Positions 48,090 through 60,249 of a DNA stretch of 64,000 nucleotides are shown here, piece by piece. Each line of letters begins with the position of its first letter. Position 1 is the first letter of the stretch. The notes under the pieces were generated by a model. That model searched no databases, was not told the DNA's origin, and was given only the letters and a program-made list of their open reading frames with translations. This DNA is from Lunularia cruciata (taxonomy: Eukaryota; Streptophyta; Marchantiopsida; Lunulariales; Lunulariaceae): the NCBI GenBank assembly GCA_948567375.1, contig OX419758.1, positions 31,935,001 through 31,999,000 of the forward strand, given 5' to 3'. Made by a program: the position numbers and the translations under genes.

Positions 48090-51000
48090 CTTGTTCCTTG
48101 ATAAGAATTTAAGTTGGTTCCGGTGTGTTTCGATTGTTTGGAGTATATTAATCCATATGAAACATCATATTGCATTCATTCTTCTCTTATAAAATACTGA
48201 ATTTCCTTATCTTTAAAGATTTAGATATTTGACATATAATATTATAAATTTTTTATATAAATTTGAATATTCAATTTAATATTTACATTTTTAACTTTGA
48301 TCATTTAGGTTCATTGTTGAGGGCATTTGATATTGATTTATTGAACTTAGCATATAAAAAGTATAAATATAGACTTACTAATGTATATATCTTTTTCTCT
48401 TATTCCTATAAAAAAAATTAGCTAATAGTAATACGTAAATTAATGAGATTAGTATCCAAGTTAATTTGAAATTTTCATCAGACAATAGATATTTATATTA
48501 TATCCAAATAAGGTTAACCAAATTTTAGCAAAATATCTTAACACTATAAAATAATTTTTTATTCAATAAAAAACAAAAAAGAAATCAAATAAAGATGAAC
48601 ATATAATCTTGATAATATTGATTAAATTTTATTACAATATATGTTAGCATCAGGAAAATTAGTTCAGATGGTACTGGTCAATATTAAGATAAAGACAAAG
48701 ATAGTTATCACAAGTAATTTAATTGCTATTTCTAATTGAATTATTGATCTAGATACCTTTTGCAAAATGATCTTATTGCAGTGCTAAAAAAATCTGAGCA
48801 CCTAAAATGAAGTATAAAGGTATTAAATTGATTTTTAAAGTAAATATATAATTTTAAATGATCTTTACTTACAACCTATAAAAGATTTGAGATCAGGTTT
48901 CATAGTTAGACCAATAACTAAAACTCATAAATTAACCAAGCATATCTATATATACACTTGTATTGTATTGTCATTGGTGTATTTATGATTAGTTAAGAGT
49001 AATATAGTATTTATTATTTCAATGTCAGTATTTTAGAGTTGATTTTTAACTTTATTTTTTATTTTATCTTTCAATCAGTTTTTATCAAGGAATTATTAAT
49101 AAAATCCAAAAAAATAATTTATTACTAGATTATACTCTATAATAGTACATTGTTAGATGAGTAAAATGTTTATATCTTACAAAAAATACAAAAGATTTCT
49201 TATTTTATGCTATCAAAACTTAAATCATGTTAACCATCAAGTTTTACTGTATGTTTACTGAAATATCCTCTCTTTTTCTAATTTACAATAAGAAATATAA
49301 AGATAATACTCTTTTTGCTTTAAATTTTGGCATAAACATGATATTCAACTTGACTTACCAATAAAAAGGCTATATTCAAGATATAAAAGGTCAAATTATG
49401 TTAAAATCAGATGAAGAGTGGTATATCAGCATATAGGTGACATCAATAGAACCCTTATCAGATATTAGGATCAAAAGAGTGTGGAAGCAACCGCCCACAC
49501 TAAGGTGGTGTCTCTCCCTACTTGTAATATCATAATTTATTTTTATTGATATTAGAGTGTAATTTTTTTATATGAATATAAATAAATAAATGATTCTACA
49601 TGTATATAGTCTTTAGTAATAATTTTATTCATGGGAAATTTTCCAAAATACCCCACTTAAAAATATATTCTCCAAAATGCACCAAGCGGCCAAAATTATT
49701 ATCGTAATCTCCTCCTAGCTAAACAACTTCAACTCTGGCAGTAGCGCCAAATCAACACACAGAATGATATGAATGCTCAACTTGACCCAGCGGAGTGCTT
49801 GGATAGCGTTTTTCACATGTTGTGAACTAAATTTATTTCTACTTTATAATGGTGAATGGTGGGATTCCTCATGGTGAAAGGGATAAGTGTGGAGAAACAA
49901 ACAGAGTGTGGAAATGAAAATTTAAATTGAAAATGGTGCGTTTTATAGAATAAAATTTTCAAGTAGGGCTTTTAGGAAAATTTTCCTTTATTCGTTTTTA
50001 TCCCCTTTTCATTTAAAATTTTTAGTACATAATAAATTTCCCCCAATATTAAATATAATTCAATATTTATAGATTAATTGGATCATAAATAAATATTTAT
50101 TTGTTTATATTTATAATTATAATTATTTTTGTATTTTTATAGAATTATTAATATTAATATTCAGAAATTAATTATTAAAATAATTTTATGATTGTTAAAA
50201 CAAGAACACATTATAAGCACTTCACAAGCATCCAACTAAGACACAGAACACAAGAGCTAAATGAAAAATATTATTACTAGCAATCAGAATTGATAAAATC
50301 AAAGAATAGAAAAAATATTCTTATAAATTTTTTATTATTAATTCTAATGTTTATTGATTTTTACTGAGAATTAAATTAAAATAAGTTCACAATAATTATA
50401 GTTTAAAATAGAATACAATTCACTATGCTACTAAATGGAATGGTCAGTTTCAAAATTCAATCTAAGAGGATGCATCCGTGTTCTAGAACCTATTCAAGCT
50501 CTTAAAACATAAGGATAAATAAAAATGTTGATTTAGTGGTAGCAGCATATTTTCAATAAGGGAATTTAATCTCATTATACTGTAGAAATTACATTTCTGA
50601 CCCATCTTAAGTAGTTTCGGATAATTAAAAATAAAACCACATAAAGAAAAATAAATTAAGGTTAAGAATAATTGTAGAGAAGTATATCTACCTTAGAATG
50701 TACCAAAATTGAGTTAACCTAGCAATTGATCCAGGTCGCCTGTCTCTTTTACATCTACTGAACGTAAGGCGTTCTCTCCTGATGTGATTCAGTTCATTTT
50801 CAAGGTCAGTCATTTATTCGTCGAGGCTTGCTACAGTGCAAGCCTCGCTTCTTTGAGAAGCACTAGGAGAACCTCAGCTGTGTCGTAGAAACTCGCTAGA
50901 ATTTCAAGCGCTTAAGTCGCCAAGCTGGGATTAAACTGGTTTTAGGGAAAGCATGTGAATACTAGAACCATCGGATAACGCTATCCTGAAGTTCTGTACT

Positions 51001-52540
51001 TCAAAACAAACAATTACATTCTAGAATTATAGATATTAATCATACAAGTGTAATTTGAGTTGCTCTATTCTCAAATAGGCAGAATTATTATTAATATTAA
51101 ACAATAATGACGGTATATAACGATATGACACTCAAATATTAGACTAAGATTAGATACTGTAGATTTTTTAATTATTAAAAAAATAATTTTACACTTCAAA
51201 TACTAAATCATATATTATATCTACAATAAGTTCTTAAATTAAATTTGATTTTAATTATTATATATAATAATAAAACAATCAACCTCATATCCTATATCCT
51301 AAATTCAAATTTACCCTTCCTTGGTATTTTATTTAATGTTCTTCTTAGTTTTTTATTTAGACTTTTAGTGAAATAAATTTGAACGATATCCTGAAGTGAA
51401 AATTTGATCTTAACATCTTGAAAGTTTTCATATTGTCTAGAGTATGAGTAATTATCTTACATAGTTCTTAATACATGGTAAATACAAAGCATGGTAAATA
51501 CCAAAAATCTTTTATTACAGGTATTTAAAACCCAATCAAAGTTGAAACAAGTGCAAACTTTCACCATTATCAATTTGTTTCATATATAGATTTAACAATT
51601 AAGCTCCAATAAAATAATAACTCAATTTAGAATATAATGAAATAAAGAACATAGTAAAGATAATAATCTTGTCTATTTACTCTATTATTATATTTATTCC
51701 ACCCTTTAATATATTTGATAAAAATTTTTTTTTTGTATAAATAGAACATTTCATCACTCGATTTATATATATGTCAACAATTGTGAAATTAAATGAAACT
51801 TCACAAAGTAAGCTAATCACAAGATATATATTTCTAATTATCAAAAAACTTAAATATTGTTATATGTTATATAAGTTTGTAAATATATCCCTAAGATTCA
51901 TAAGACACTTAAATTAACTAGACCATTGACTAGCTTTTCTTTTTCTAGAGAACCTTTTGAATGTTTAAATTGTTACCAGCAAATGACTAAGATCTCATCT
52001 TATTACATGTATGATGTCGCTTTATATCTATAAGAGTATTTGGAGGTAAATGATCAAGATTGGTTAAGAACGATCATAAATGGCCATAACTCTAGAACTA
52101 CGCTATACTATTCATTATAGAACTATTTATTGATTTGGAAATCAATAATGTTAAACAAAAAAGTGAAGATCATTATGAAGATACTTCCTAAAGTATTAAT
52201 AGGAGTTCCTCTGATGTTTAACGAATATCCCAATCAAGTCCTTAAATATTGTTAGTAAGTGAAATCTTCCCTGTGTGACTACTCTAACATACTAAAAATA
52301 AGCTGAAGTTCTGTTGAGAAAATACAAGTACACAGATGCAACATTTAGGAAACAATTTTAAGAATAGTTGCAAAGGAAAAATATCAGGCTAGTAATAATA
52401 ATACTAAGACTAAGAAGATAGATTCAAAAATTACTAAGCTTATCATCCAAGTATGTTAGAACGTTCCTCAAACTACGAATTATTTCCAATAAACACCCAA
52501 GAATCAACTGGTAGACGAAGCTTTATTTGTAGAGGGGAGG
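48090..52540. other. AT-rich gene desert
   Basis: There is no open frame of note on either strand, and composition is dominated by A/T runs. The only GC-richer island is about 50720-51000, which holds a perfect hairpin. A short near-palindrome-rich stretch at 49620-49990 is repeat-like but has no relative here. Confidence 0.5.
50822..50847. other. Perfect 10 bp hairpin with 6-base loop
   Basis: CGAGGCTTGC, loop TACAGT, GCAAGCCTCG. It sits in a GC-richer island inside very AT-rich DNA. It could be a structured RNA, a small transposon end or chance. Confidence 0.5.
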
Positions 52541-52583
52541 AGGGTTTAGGGGTTTGGGGGTTTAACTCTAAACCCTAAATTCC
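52541..52583. repeat. Telomere-like motif in inverted arrangement
   Basis: AGGGTTTAGGGGTTTGGGGG is followed after a short gap by CTCTAAACCCTAAATTCCC. Both strands thus carry plant telomere-type units (TTTAGGG and CCCTAAA). It lies about 215 bp beyond the stop codon of the DNMT3-like gene. Confidence 0.65.
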
Positions 52584-52798
52584 CTTCCCGAATGTATGTT
52601 AGATGTGGAGATTACCTATATTTATTCTACGTTCACAATCGACCATATAAAGCTGCTGTAATATGAACTAGTTCTATTATAAGATTTCAAAACTTATGAC
52701 TAAAAGTCTTTAAACTCTAGCCTTGTTCAATCTTTTGATCTCATTCTCGTCTAATCCCATTGACTTTAGTTTCCTTCGCTTTGACTTCATCTTCATCC

Positions 52799-55339
52799 TC
52801 AAATTGCATTTTCATCCTCAGATTCCAACTGGAATAACTCCTCGTCTTCTGAGTCTGCATTCCTTTTTACACCTCTCCCTCTTTGTTTGTCTGCATGCGC
52901 ACCTCTACCCCGCTCTTTTACAAATAGCTCAACTTTTAGGACGTTCCTTTCGTTGAGACGATGATAGGGAGTTCGATAAGAGAAAACACCCAAATCAGTG
53001 TACTCAAGTTCTTTGTCGATGATCTCGTGAAGATCAACTTCTCTTCTTTTCTGCAACAGACGACAACGTGCAGAGAACTCTTCTTTACCAGGTATGCCAG
53101 CTCGAGCATTCTGTTTATGGACTGAACTTTCCACCACGTAAACAAGATAGCGACTCTTTGTCCCGCTGTCATACACGGACCAAACTTCATCTTTCCCTGG
53201 GTAGATGAAGAAAGTGTCTTCGTCGCAACTTAAAAAGGTAGTCACTCGATGCGAGAAAACAACCCAAGTTTTATGCGATTCAATATTATCAGTAAGATGA
53301 AAACAACCTGTACCCCTGATTGTGTCCCGAAGATTACGTTCCCCGGCACCATAGGCTTTAGTGAGCTCCAGGTACTTGGCCTCAATTCGAAGCGGAGGAC
53401 GAGTCGGTCTCTTGGTCTTACCTGGTAAGAAATTTACTTCGCTGAATCGTTCTCCAGAACGATTGACAATCTGCACGTACCAGTTTGCACGTTTGTGATC
53501 ATTGTACGTGGCCCAAACCTGCAATGGAAACAAATTACTAGAATCAACTTCTTTTTCGAGAAAAGATTGCTTACGAGTTACAACTTCTGAAATTACAAAG
53601 AAACAACCCTTAACAAAGTTGGACTTCCTGGTTCTGCAGATTTGATTTTCTTCTGAAATTTGTAACTACAGATATGAAGTTAGACTGGTTCCTAAATTGG
53701 GTCCGCGAAGAAAAGCTCAAACCTTCATAAAGCCCAAGAATCTATTACAACCACTTATACGCCGGGTCAGCTTTCATATTTGAAATCGACTGCTATATGA
53801 ACATCATGCCTTCGTCATGTCCTCATGATCTGACAAGTCTCTTTGACCCCCGATGACACAGACATGACCTGGGTTGGTAGATAATTTACCTCGCCTGGAG
53901 CCATGACAGAGCAATCTTGCTCTCTGACGGATTTCGGGAGAACGATTTTTGCTGTTTGAGTGCGGACATCAGGCTCGAGGAGTGGACTTAGAAGATATGT
54001 TATTACTGGAACTGAGAACGTGTTGCCCAGCATACGCCATCTGAGATTTCGGTTCACACCCTCGGCCTTAGGAAGCAATGAAGAGCCTAGAAACTGGACA
54101 GGCTCACGACCTTCAAACTCAACGTTGGTATAGTGTGAGGGATAACCCATGATTCGCTCTACTTCCACCACGGTCATGTATCGTTGCTTCTTGGTGCCTC
54201 TGTCTATTACCAGGTCTAGACTCACCTTGCTAGCCCTTTGGCTATTCTGTGAAAGAATACAGGCGCTCTTCGCAGCAGGAGCGATCGCATCCTGAAGCAC
54301 ACTTTCCATAGAGGTCCCCACGTTATATCTGATGCGGGGGCTGATCCTAGGATACGGTATATTTGACCAGTATAATCGCCTTCTCTTAGCAGGAGTAAAC
54401 TCTTGAGAGTCGATCTCGATTGGAGTGGTGCTCAAATGTCTCGAGATCTCTTCTTGATCAGTCCAATGCATCGAAGCAACGTTTTCTGCAAGAAACCTTC
54501 CACGGAGAACGAACAAGAATCGCAGTTTTAAAAGACATGAACTCATGTAAGTCATAAGATCTACTTAAAATCGAAGTACACGAGTCGGTACTTAAAAGCT
54601 GACGACTAGAAGTTCTTCAAAAGCTTGTAACCGTACATAAGAAGAAGTGAAACAGGTGTTATATAGAGTTCTACACTAAATGGATTCTTCTGGGTTACTG
54701 TAAACAGTGAAGGGATTACCTAGTTTGGCTGATAATGATAGCGTTGTGAAGCTACAAAAGAATGATACGCAGTTTGCTCTCCACATGTGACACTCTACAA
54801 CCTCGCAAGCAATAACATAAATGCTGAGCGGATTACTCACCAGGTTGGCTTGAATGTTTTGATGATGCGCAGCATATCGAAGAAAAGTCGACTTCGGTTT
54901 CCGTGAAGACCCATCCTAACTCCAAGGCAACTTAGATCCTGGCATGGAAATCCACCAACCACCAAATCTAACTTCTCCTTTATGTGTTCTTTCTTGAGTT
55001 TCTGAACGTCTCCCAGGTGACGAACACTAACATGTCTCTGCTTCGTCACCTGTATGGCGTCGGGGTCCACCTCGCAGCTATACCCAATAAATGGTATGTT
55101 AAGGTTTTCAAGAGCCACCCAAACACCACCTATTCCATCGAACAAGCTGAGGACCACCAAAGGCTTTCCTGTCCAATTTTCTGCCTTTTGCCGACGGACG
55201 TTCAGCCAGTTTTCACCTCCACAATTTGAACAATCCTTCTGCTCCCCATTACACCACAGTGGCCCATCAGAAGAACCTTCAGCCAGATTTTCAGCTGCTT
55301 TTAGAAGGTGCTGTATATGCTTCACGAATTGATTCATCT
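52799..55339 (-). CDS. DNMT3: DNMT3-like cytosine-5 DNA methyltransferase fused to a DUF3444 domain
   Basis: The spliced frame is complement(join(52799..53518, 53890..54496, 54841..55337)), 607 residues from ATG 55337. Introns (344 and 371 bp) are GT-AG; donors CTG|GTGAGT and GAG|GTAAAT and acceptor TTGCAG|GTTTGG keep frame. Motif I is SLFDGIGG (about 64-71), motif IV GGFPCQDLS with catalytic Cys132, motif VI AENVASM (Glu170), then RRRLYWSNIP and motif X RWRMLGNTFSVPV. This I-to-X order excludes the rearranged DRM type, and no chromodomain or BAH excludes CMT/MET1. Residues 369-607 form DUF3444: EVWATYNDHKRANWYVQI, VVFSHRV, FIYPGKDEVWSVYD, LGVFSYRTPYHRL, then an Arg/Lys-rich and acidic nuclear-type tail. 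N-terminal Cys29/36/39 could bind metal. De novo methylation of DNA is the family role; DUF3444 function is unknown. A CAG acceptor at 55340 allows upstream exons, for example MAPVADCL near 55626. Confidence 0.9.
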
Positions 55340-55628
55340 CTGAACATATCCAAATGAGGAAACAGCAGGGATCAGTATAAACAGGATATCATCTTTTGAA
55401 TGGTTCTATCTTTACTCATGAGGTGTTCCAAGTAGTAACCCTGTCGATATCTACCCTTCACGGCATTAGTTTCGAAAGAAAAATTAGAGAGAAAAGCGAA
55501 GAGGTTTCCTGGTAGTGGTTGTTCAAATGCGCACTTGATTTGCTTGCCAATGATCATGGATTATCCCATCACCGGTAAGTCTGCCGCTGATTTTGCTCAC
55601 TCACAGACAGTCCGCGACCGGCGCCATG

Positions 55629-55868
55629 GTACAGCAGCAGAGAGCTGCGATAAAGCCTCCGTTTGTCGGCGTCTTGAACGTTCCGCTCGGTAAGAAGCAA
55701 ACTCTGTTGCCAACCTATGACTTGAAGCATGAAAAGTTGACCAAGTTGCGGATGCCCTTGACGTACTCAAGTTCTAAGAGCTACCGCACGGAGATGGCTG
55801 AAAATGGAAATGAAGAACACTTGCAAGTACTGAACGAAGAGGATATGAAGAAGCCTTGGCATATGTAA
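55629..55868 (+). CDS. Small unrecognised protein, divergent from the DNMT3-like gene
   Basis: The 80-residue frame starts MVQQQRAAIKPPFVGVLN and includes LPTYDLKHEKLTKLRMPLTY before a hydrophilic end (NEEDMKKPWHM). Composition and codon use look coding, and the frame is open upstream to 55593 with a possible acceptor CTCACTCACAG. It lies 290 bp from the methyltransferase start on the opposite strand, so the two may share a promoter, or this may be an exon of a larger gene. I know no family that fits. Confidence 0.4.
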   Translation, partial: VQQQRAAIKPPFVGVLNVPLGKKQTLLPTYDLKHEKLTKLRMPLTYSSSKSYRTEMAENGNEEHLQVLNEEDMKKPWHM

Positions 55869-56135
55869 ACCTATTTCCGATTCGGCGCGACTTCAGAAAC
55901 TACTGGAGTCTGGAACTCACCGCTCTCTTTTGATAAGCAGCTCTGCTCAGTTGTCAGGTGAGATGGCAACGTCCATCACTGTACCTCTGAAACTTTCCCC
56001 GCCTCAAGGATTTCCGAATTTGGCTGTTACGATATATTGGTGTAACAACAAGATCTCAGGCTGTACGGCAACACCCACTCCGCCATTCCAAACTGCGAAT
56101 CACTATCAATGGATCATGACACTCCAGTTTGAATA

Positions 56136-56257
56136 GAGAAACGCAACTCCCATTTTGAAACAAAGTATCACTATCAGTTGACAGTCGAATAGGACGAGAG
56201 AAATCCGACTCCCATTTTGAAACAAAGCATCATTATCAGTTAACATCCGAGTTTGGA
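56136..56257 (+). repeat. Tandem duplication, unit about 62 bp
   Basis: ACTCCCATTTTGAAACAAAG, then ATCA-TATCAGTT-ACA, occurs twice head to tail, each copy preceded by GAGAAA. Confidence 0.8.
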
Positions 56258-57403
56258 AGCGGAAACCAAACTACCGTTGGCGTCTGACATCCTACCAAAC
56301 ACTCTGAGCGGGAAAGATGGATACATAAAATTCAGACTTTGAATGCGCATTCTGATGTTCCCTCAGGAAAATTCCAACTCGACAGTGTGATCCAAGCGGT
56401 GGTGATTTTCAGTTTTTGAATCGCAGCAAGGACTTTCCAGTCATCTTCTCGGCTTCATTGTGTATACAGTGCGTACCTCTAGCGCTTCATCCATTACTTT
56501 TCCGAGTGGCTAGCGGCAGAATGAATAACATTACAAGAAAAATACTGCAGGTAATCGATTGGTCAGCGCTCTGTCCCTCGGAGGAAGAGTACTAAACGAG
56601 TGACGATTTGAGAAACATCCCTTGGAATGAACGGGTTGTATGGTCATAAGAATTGCAGGATGACTGTAGTTGATTGATGAGGCAGATCCGATCCACGCAT
56701 CTGATTTGCTCATTCTCCAATAACTGTACGCTAATTTCTTTTGAGGATTGCGAGAGCAGTGTTTTAGTTGTGGGCGGTACTGTATCCCCACGCTAAGGCA
56801 GATATCATGTGGCTTTTCTCTCGGTTTCAACTTTGGCAGATTGTCAGACACGAGACTCGAGAGCACCTACTATCCTCTTCTGTCAGAATCAGTAACCACG
56901 TGGTCAAAACTCAGAATTCACCAGGGCATTTCTACGGTGAACCGGCATTCTATCACACTTTACTGCAGAGGCAACAATTTCATCGCGAGTTGATCCTATC
57001 TTTCACAACATCAGTCCAATTCACACACGGACTTACTTTAGACTATCGACTTGACTTCTAAATGAGCTGTACCGGCAAATCATGATGGTGGGTCCAGGTT
57101 CTAAATGTGGGACCGCATCAAACTCCAACGCAGAATCTCCTTCTGGATACTATAGACTCGCCCTCGACCTCGTCCTGTGAGCACTGTTGGTTCCTAGTAC
57201 TGGAATTCTCGGTTTCAGTTGGTGGTACATCCGCACGCACCACCCGCGACCCCGGTAAAATTGTAACTATCAGGACTGAAACTTAGTAACATTAGGGGTT
57301 TCGATTGTTCGGTAACGTTACGGAGTAAGGGAATTATTGTACCTTAACTATACTGGACTAGTCTATCGCGTGTAAAGGGCCAGAGCACCAAAATTCGACC
57401 GGC

Positions 57404-57580
57404 CCCATTCTTGTTTATGTAGCAACATGAGAATCCGACCCTCGCTCAAGATCACACCAGAATTCAATTTTTTGTAGCTGTAGGCTAGTAACCCCCATTC
57501 TTGTATATGTAGTAACATAAGAGTCCGACCTTCGCTCAAGGTCACATAAGAATTCAAATCTATTATAGATATAGGCTAGT
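57404..57580 (+). repeat. Tandem duplication, unit about 85-90 bp
   Basis: CCCCATTCTTGT-TATGTAG, AACAT-AGA-TCCGACC, TCGCTCAAG-TCACA and AGAATTCAA occur twice. A shortened third copy of the tail (TTATTATAGATATAG-CTAG) lies at about 57625-57650. Confidence 0.75.
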
Positions 57581-59166
57581 AAAATCATGTGAATTATAAA
57601 TAAAGGGAACACACCGAAATTGAAATTTATTATAGATATAGACTAGGAGAATTGTGTAAATTATAAAAAAAATAGAACCTATGACATATGACACATTGTA
57701 CAATTCACTTCTTTAATGAAGATTGTTTTCTTTAGTTTGTTTCATAAGAAATAACTTGAAATATTGGATAAACGTGAAATAGTAACAAAAGAATCTCACT
57801 TTTCATTAAATTCACTCTTCCACAATCGCTAGTGAGTGTTTTTGATCTTCATGATGATCTTCATCTCAAGGTTCACCATATCTGGCGTTTCTTACTGGTC
57901 ATGACCTGAATCCTTGCGCCTTTTACGTACAAAAATTCACGGTAATTGATAAAATAAGACTTGACTTCTTATTGCCCTTGTCACCATACTTTTACTATGT
58001 GCTTCCTTATTGCCTTTCTCACAAAAAACCCACCATCCGGAGAAACAATTATTTGGACCACATTATAAATATTGGCAGCTTAGGAAGTGAGTTAGTATCA
58101 AAGAAATAAAATCTATGAATCTATATATTGTATATGAAATGGAGACCAAAAAAATGAACAGACATAAGAAAGGATTGTAGCAAAATACTTAGACAAAGAG
58201 AGTTATAGACCAACTATTAAGAGGTTGGTTGAAGTTTCATGAGTATTACAAATACATCGCACAAAAACCAAAACCATAGAAGCCTTAAGTTCAGAGAAAG
58301 TAGCATATATGAGGAATGGGAGCAATATTTTGTAGAGCATAAGATCATAGCATAAATTACTTAAAGCTCCTTTGATGTGAACTAGGCAATTAAAAGCTAT
58401 TAACTGTCTGAGTTAAAGAAAGAAAAGTAATTACAAGTAAAAACGAGTAATTTGAGTAGGAACACCTAAGTGATAGATTGAGTAGGAATAATGCACTCAA
58501 GTTGTTACCAACAAGCTGCATAAACATTAACCAACCCCTTACACTAGGGCCTCAAAAGTACCTATAGAATGCAGTCTTGCTAAAAATGTGAACAAATTTA
58601 CATATATTTTATGCATAGGAATTATATTTCCACCAATGAAACTTGAGAAATATCAAACACTTCTAAGAAGTTGGAAACAACCAGGAATAGATTTGATCTT
58701 ATGTGCAAGTACAGTCAATTTTTTTCCTTTCATAGATTGCCATAGCATGCGCTTATTTCTAACCTAAGTACCATAGGCACCAATCAAATGATTAAGTACA
58801 TCTACATTTCACTAAAGATTGGGTCTTCTTGACAAATCTTGCATAAAAGAATAGCCAAAAAATGACTGAGATATTTCATTCCTTGCAAAAAACCTCAAAT
58901 ATATGTGAAAGTCATGATATCATAAACTAAGATGGCTCCATAGTGCCAGTACCTTCACACAGTTCCGTAGTCAATAGTCTAGCTAAGATTGGTCAACATT
59001 TAAGATAGTATAGTCAATCAAGAGAGAATTAAAGTACTTGAATCTTATTGCATGGGTAGCCTAACATCATAACAAATCCTCAATTCCCAAACCTTATGAT
59101 TCTTAAATTTTGATTATGTTCAACTCTGTCATGCTTATATACATCGCTACAAAACATACATTGCAA

Positions 59167-59760
59167 CATCATGCACTATAGAAACACAATTCATACAAAA
59201 TTCATGTGTAAACTCTAAAGTACCTCAATTAATCACTTCACAATCAACTCAAATCATACTCAACTCAAATCAAAAATTGATCTTTAACTCAATGATCTGC
59301 CAACAAGGAGCACTGATTGCAATCAAGCCATACCCACTCTAGCTAAGAGACTCTAGGTGACACTTGCCAGCTTCTATCCACCATAGTCAAGAGCTCAAAG
59401 GCTCAACATCAAAGAAGCAAGCTCTGTGGACCTACATTTCAAAGGTATACTCTCCTGCACGACCTAGATCTCCAATTCTAATGGCACTGATGTCATTATT
59501 GATGATGCAAATAGTGCAAGTGACAATGGTTCTTATGGTGTGATCAGTAGCTCTAATATAAAATCTGGCCATTCCTAAGTAGTCTCTAAGCAACTACTAA
59601 TATGACTTTGACCACCAAGACTATAACTCTATCATCCAAGAAATTTTGGCATTGCATCTATCATAACAATTGTCATGCATATATATCAATGTGAATATCA
59701 TACACTATAGAAGCACAACTCATACAAAACTCATACATAAACTCCAAAGTACTACAATTG
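59167..59760 (-). repeat. LTR-like sequence of element 2 with a flanking direct repeat
   Basis: 59250-59600 matches the element 1 LTR at 17200-17604. A segment CACTATAGAAACACAATTCA with the following 40 bp recurs at about 59703, roughly 530 bp downstream. Ends of the LTR could not be fixed. Confidence 0.5.
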
Positions 59761-59925
59761 CCTCTCTAACTAGCGGTTAGGTCCCTCTTACTCTAGATAA
59801 CCATCTACTCCAAGTATATGGTATGCCCTATAGTAGAGAAAGATCAAGAAGCCGGGTGCTATTGAGTGCCATTATTAGTTGCATGTTTGTAATTTATATC
59901 ACATAAAGAGTGAACTAGTTATAGG

Positions 59926-60159
59926 TCAATTACATTGAGGACATAGCCATTGTCCTTGAGGAACCCTTGTGAGAGGAGGAGTCAAACATGCAATATGCCA
60001 TCCTTTCAAATAGCTATCACACACCAACATAATAGTAGCTCCACCAAAAGATCCACATAACATACACAACAAGCTTGCACATACAACTACCAAGCTTGGG
60101 TCCATAGTGCCATCAATGTTTGGGAGGTGACATGGTGCATAATTGCGCACATGATTCAA
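59926..60159 (-). pseudogene. Element 2 integrase tail with PHD-like zinc finger
   Basis: The 77-codon frame reads NYAPCHLPNIDGTMDPSL, then CMLCGSFGGATIMLVCDSYL, KGWHIACLTPPL and QWLCPQC. This is the Cys4-His-Cys3 pattern of a PHD finger, which binds histone H3 tails in host proteins. The fourth ligand is Tyr (CDSY), so one zinc site is damaged. It occupies the place of the chromodomain in the other gypsy family here. Confidence 0.75.
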
Positions 60160-60249
60160 ACAACACCATTATATCCTTCCAACATGAGGACTCCAAAAGG
60201 CAAAACCTCACACACTCTCAAGATAATGTAGATGTAGACACATCAAGTG

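Larger units (their letters stand above)
55869..59166. other. Intergenic DNA with two tandem duplications
   Basis: No conserved frame is present. Up to about 57300 the base composition is mixed; beyond it is AT-rich with no feature other than the repeats listed. Confidence 0.4.

Noticed and set aside
52936-53190. 84-codon minus-strand frame as a separate gene
   Set aside because: It is a shifted reading of the DUF3444 exon. It was useful only because the dead copy on the plus strand has a matching shifted reading.
52799-53533. DUF3444 exon as an independent DnaJ-type gene
   Set aside because: No J domain or start codon precedes it (the frame opens at TTG inside a splice acceptor), and the phase-0 splice to the methyltransferase exon is clean.
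53815-55337. DRM-type (rearranged) methyltransferase
   Set aside because: Motif I precedes motifs IV, VI, VIII and X, which is the canonical order; DRM proteins have the blocks permuted, and no UBA domain is seen.
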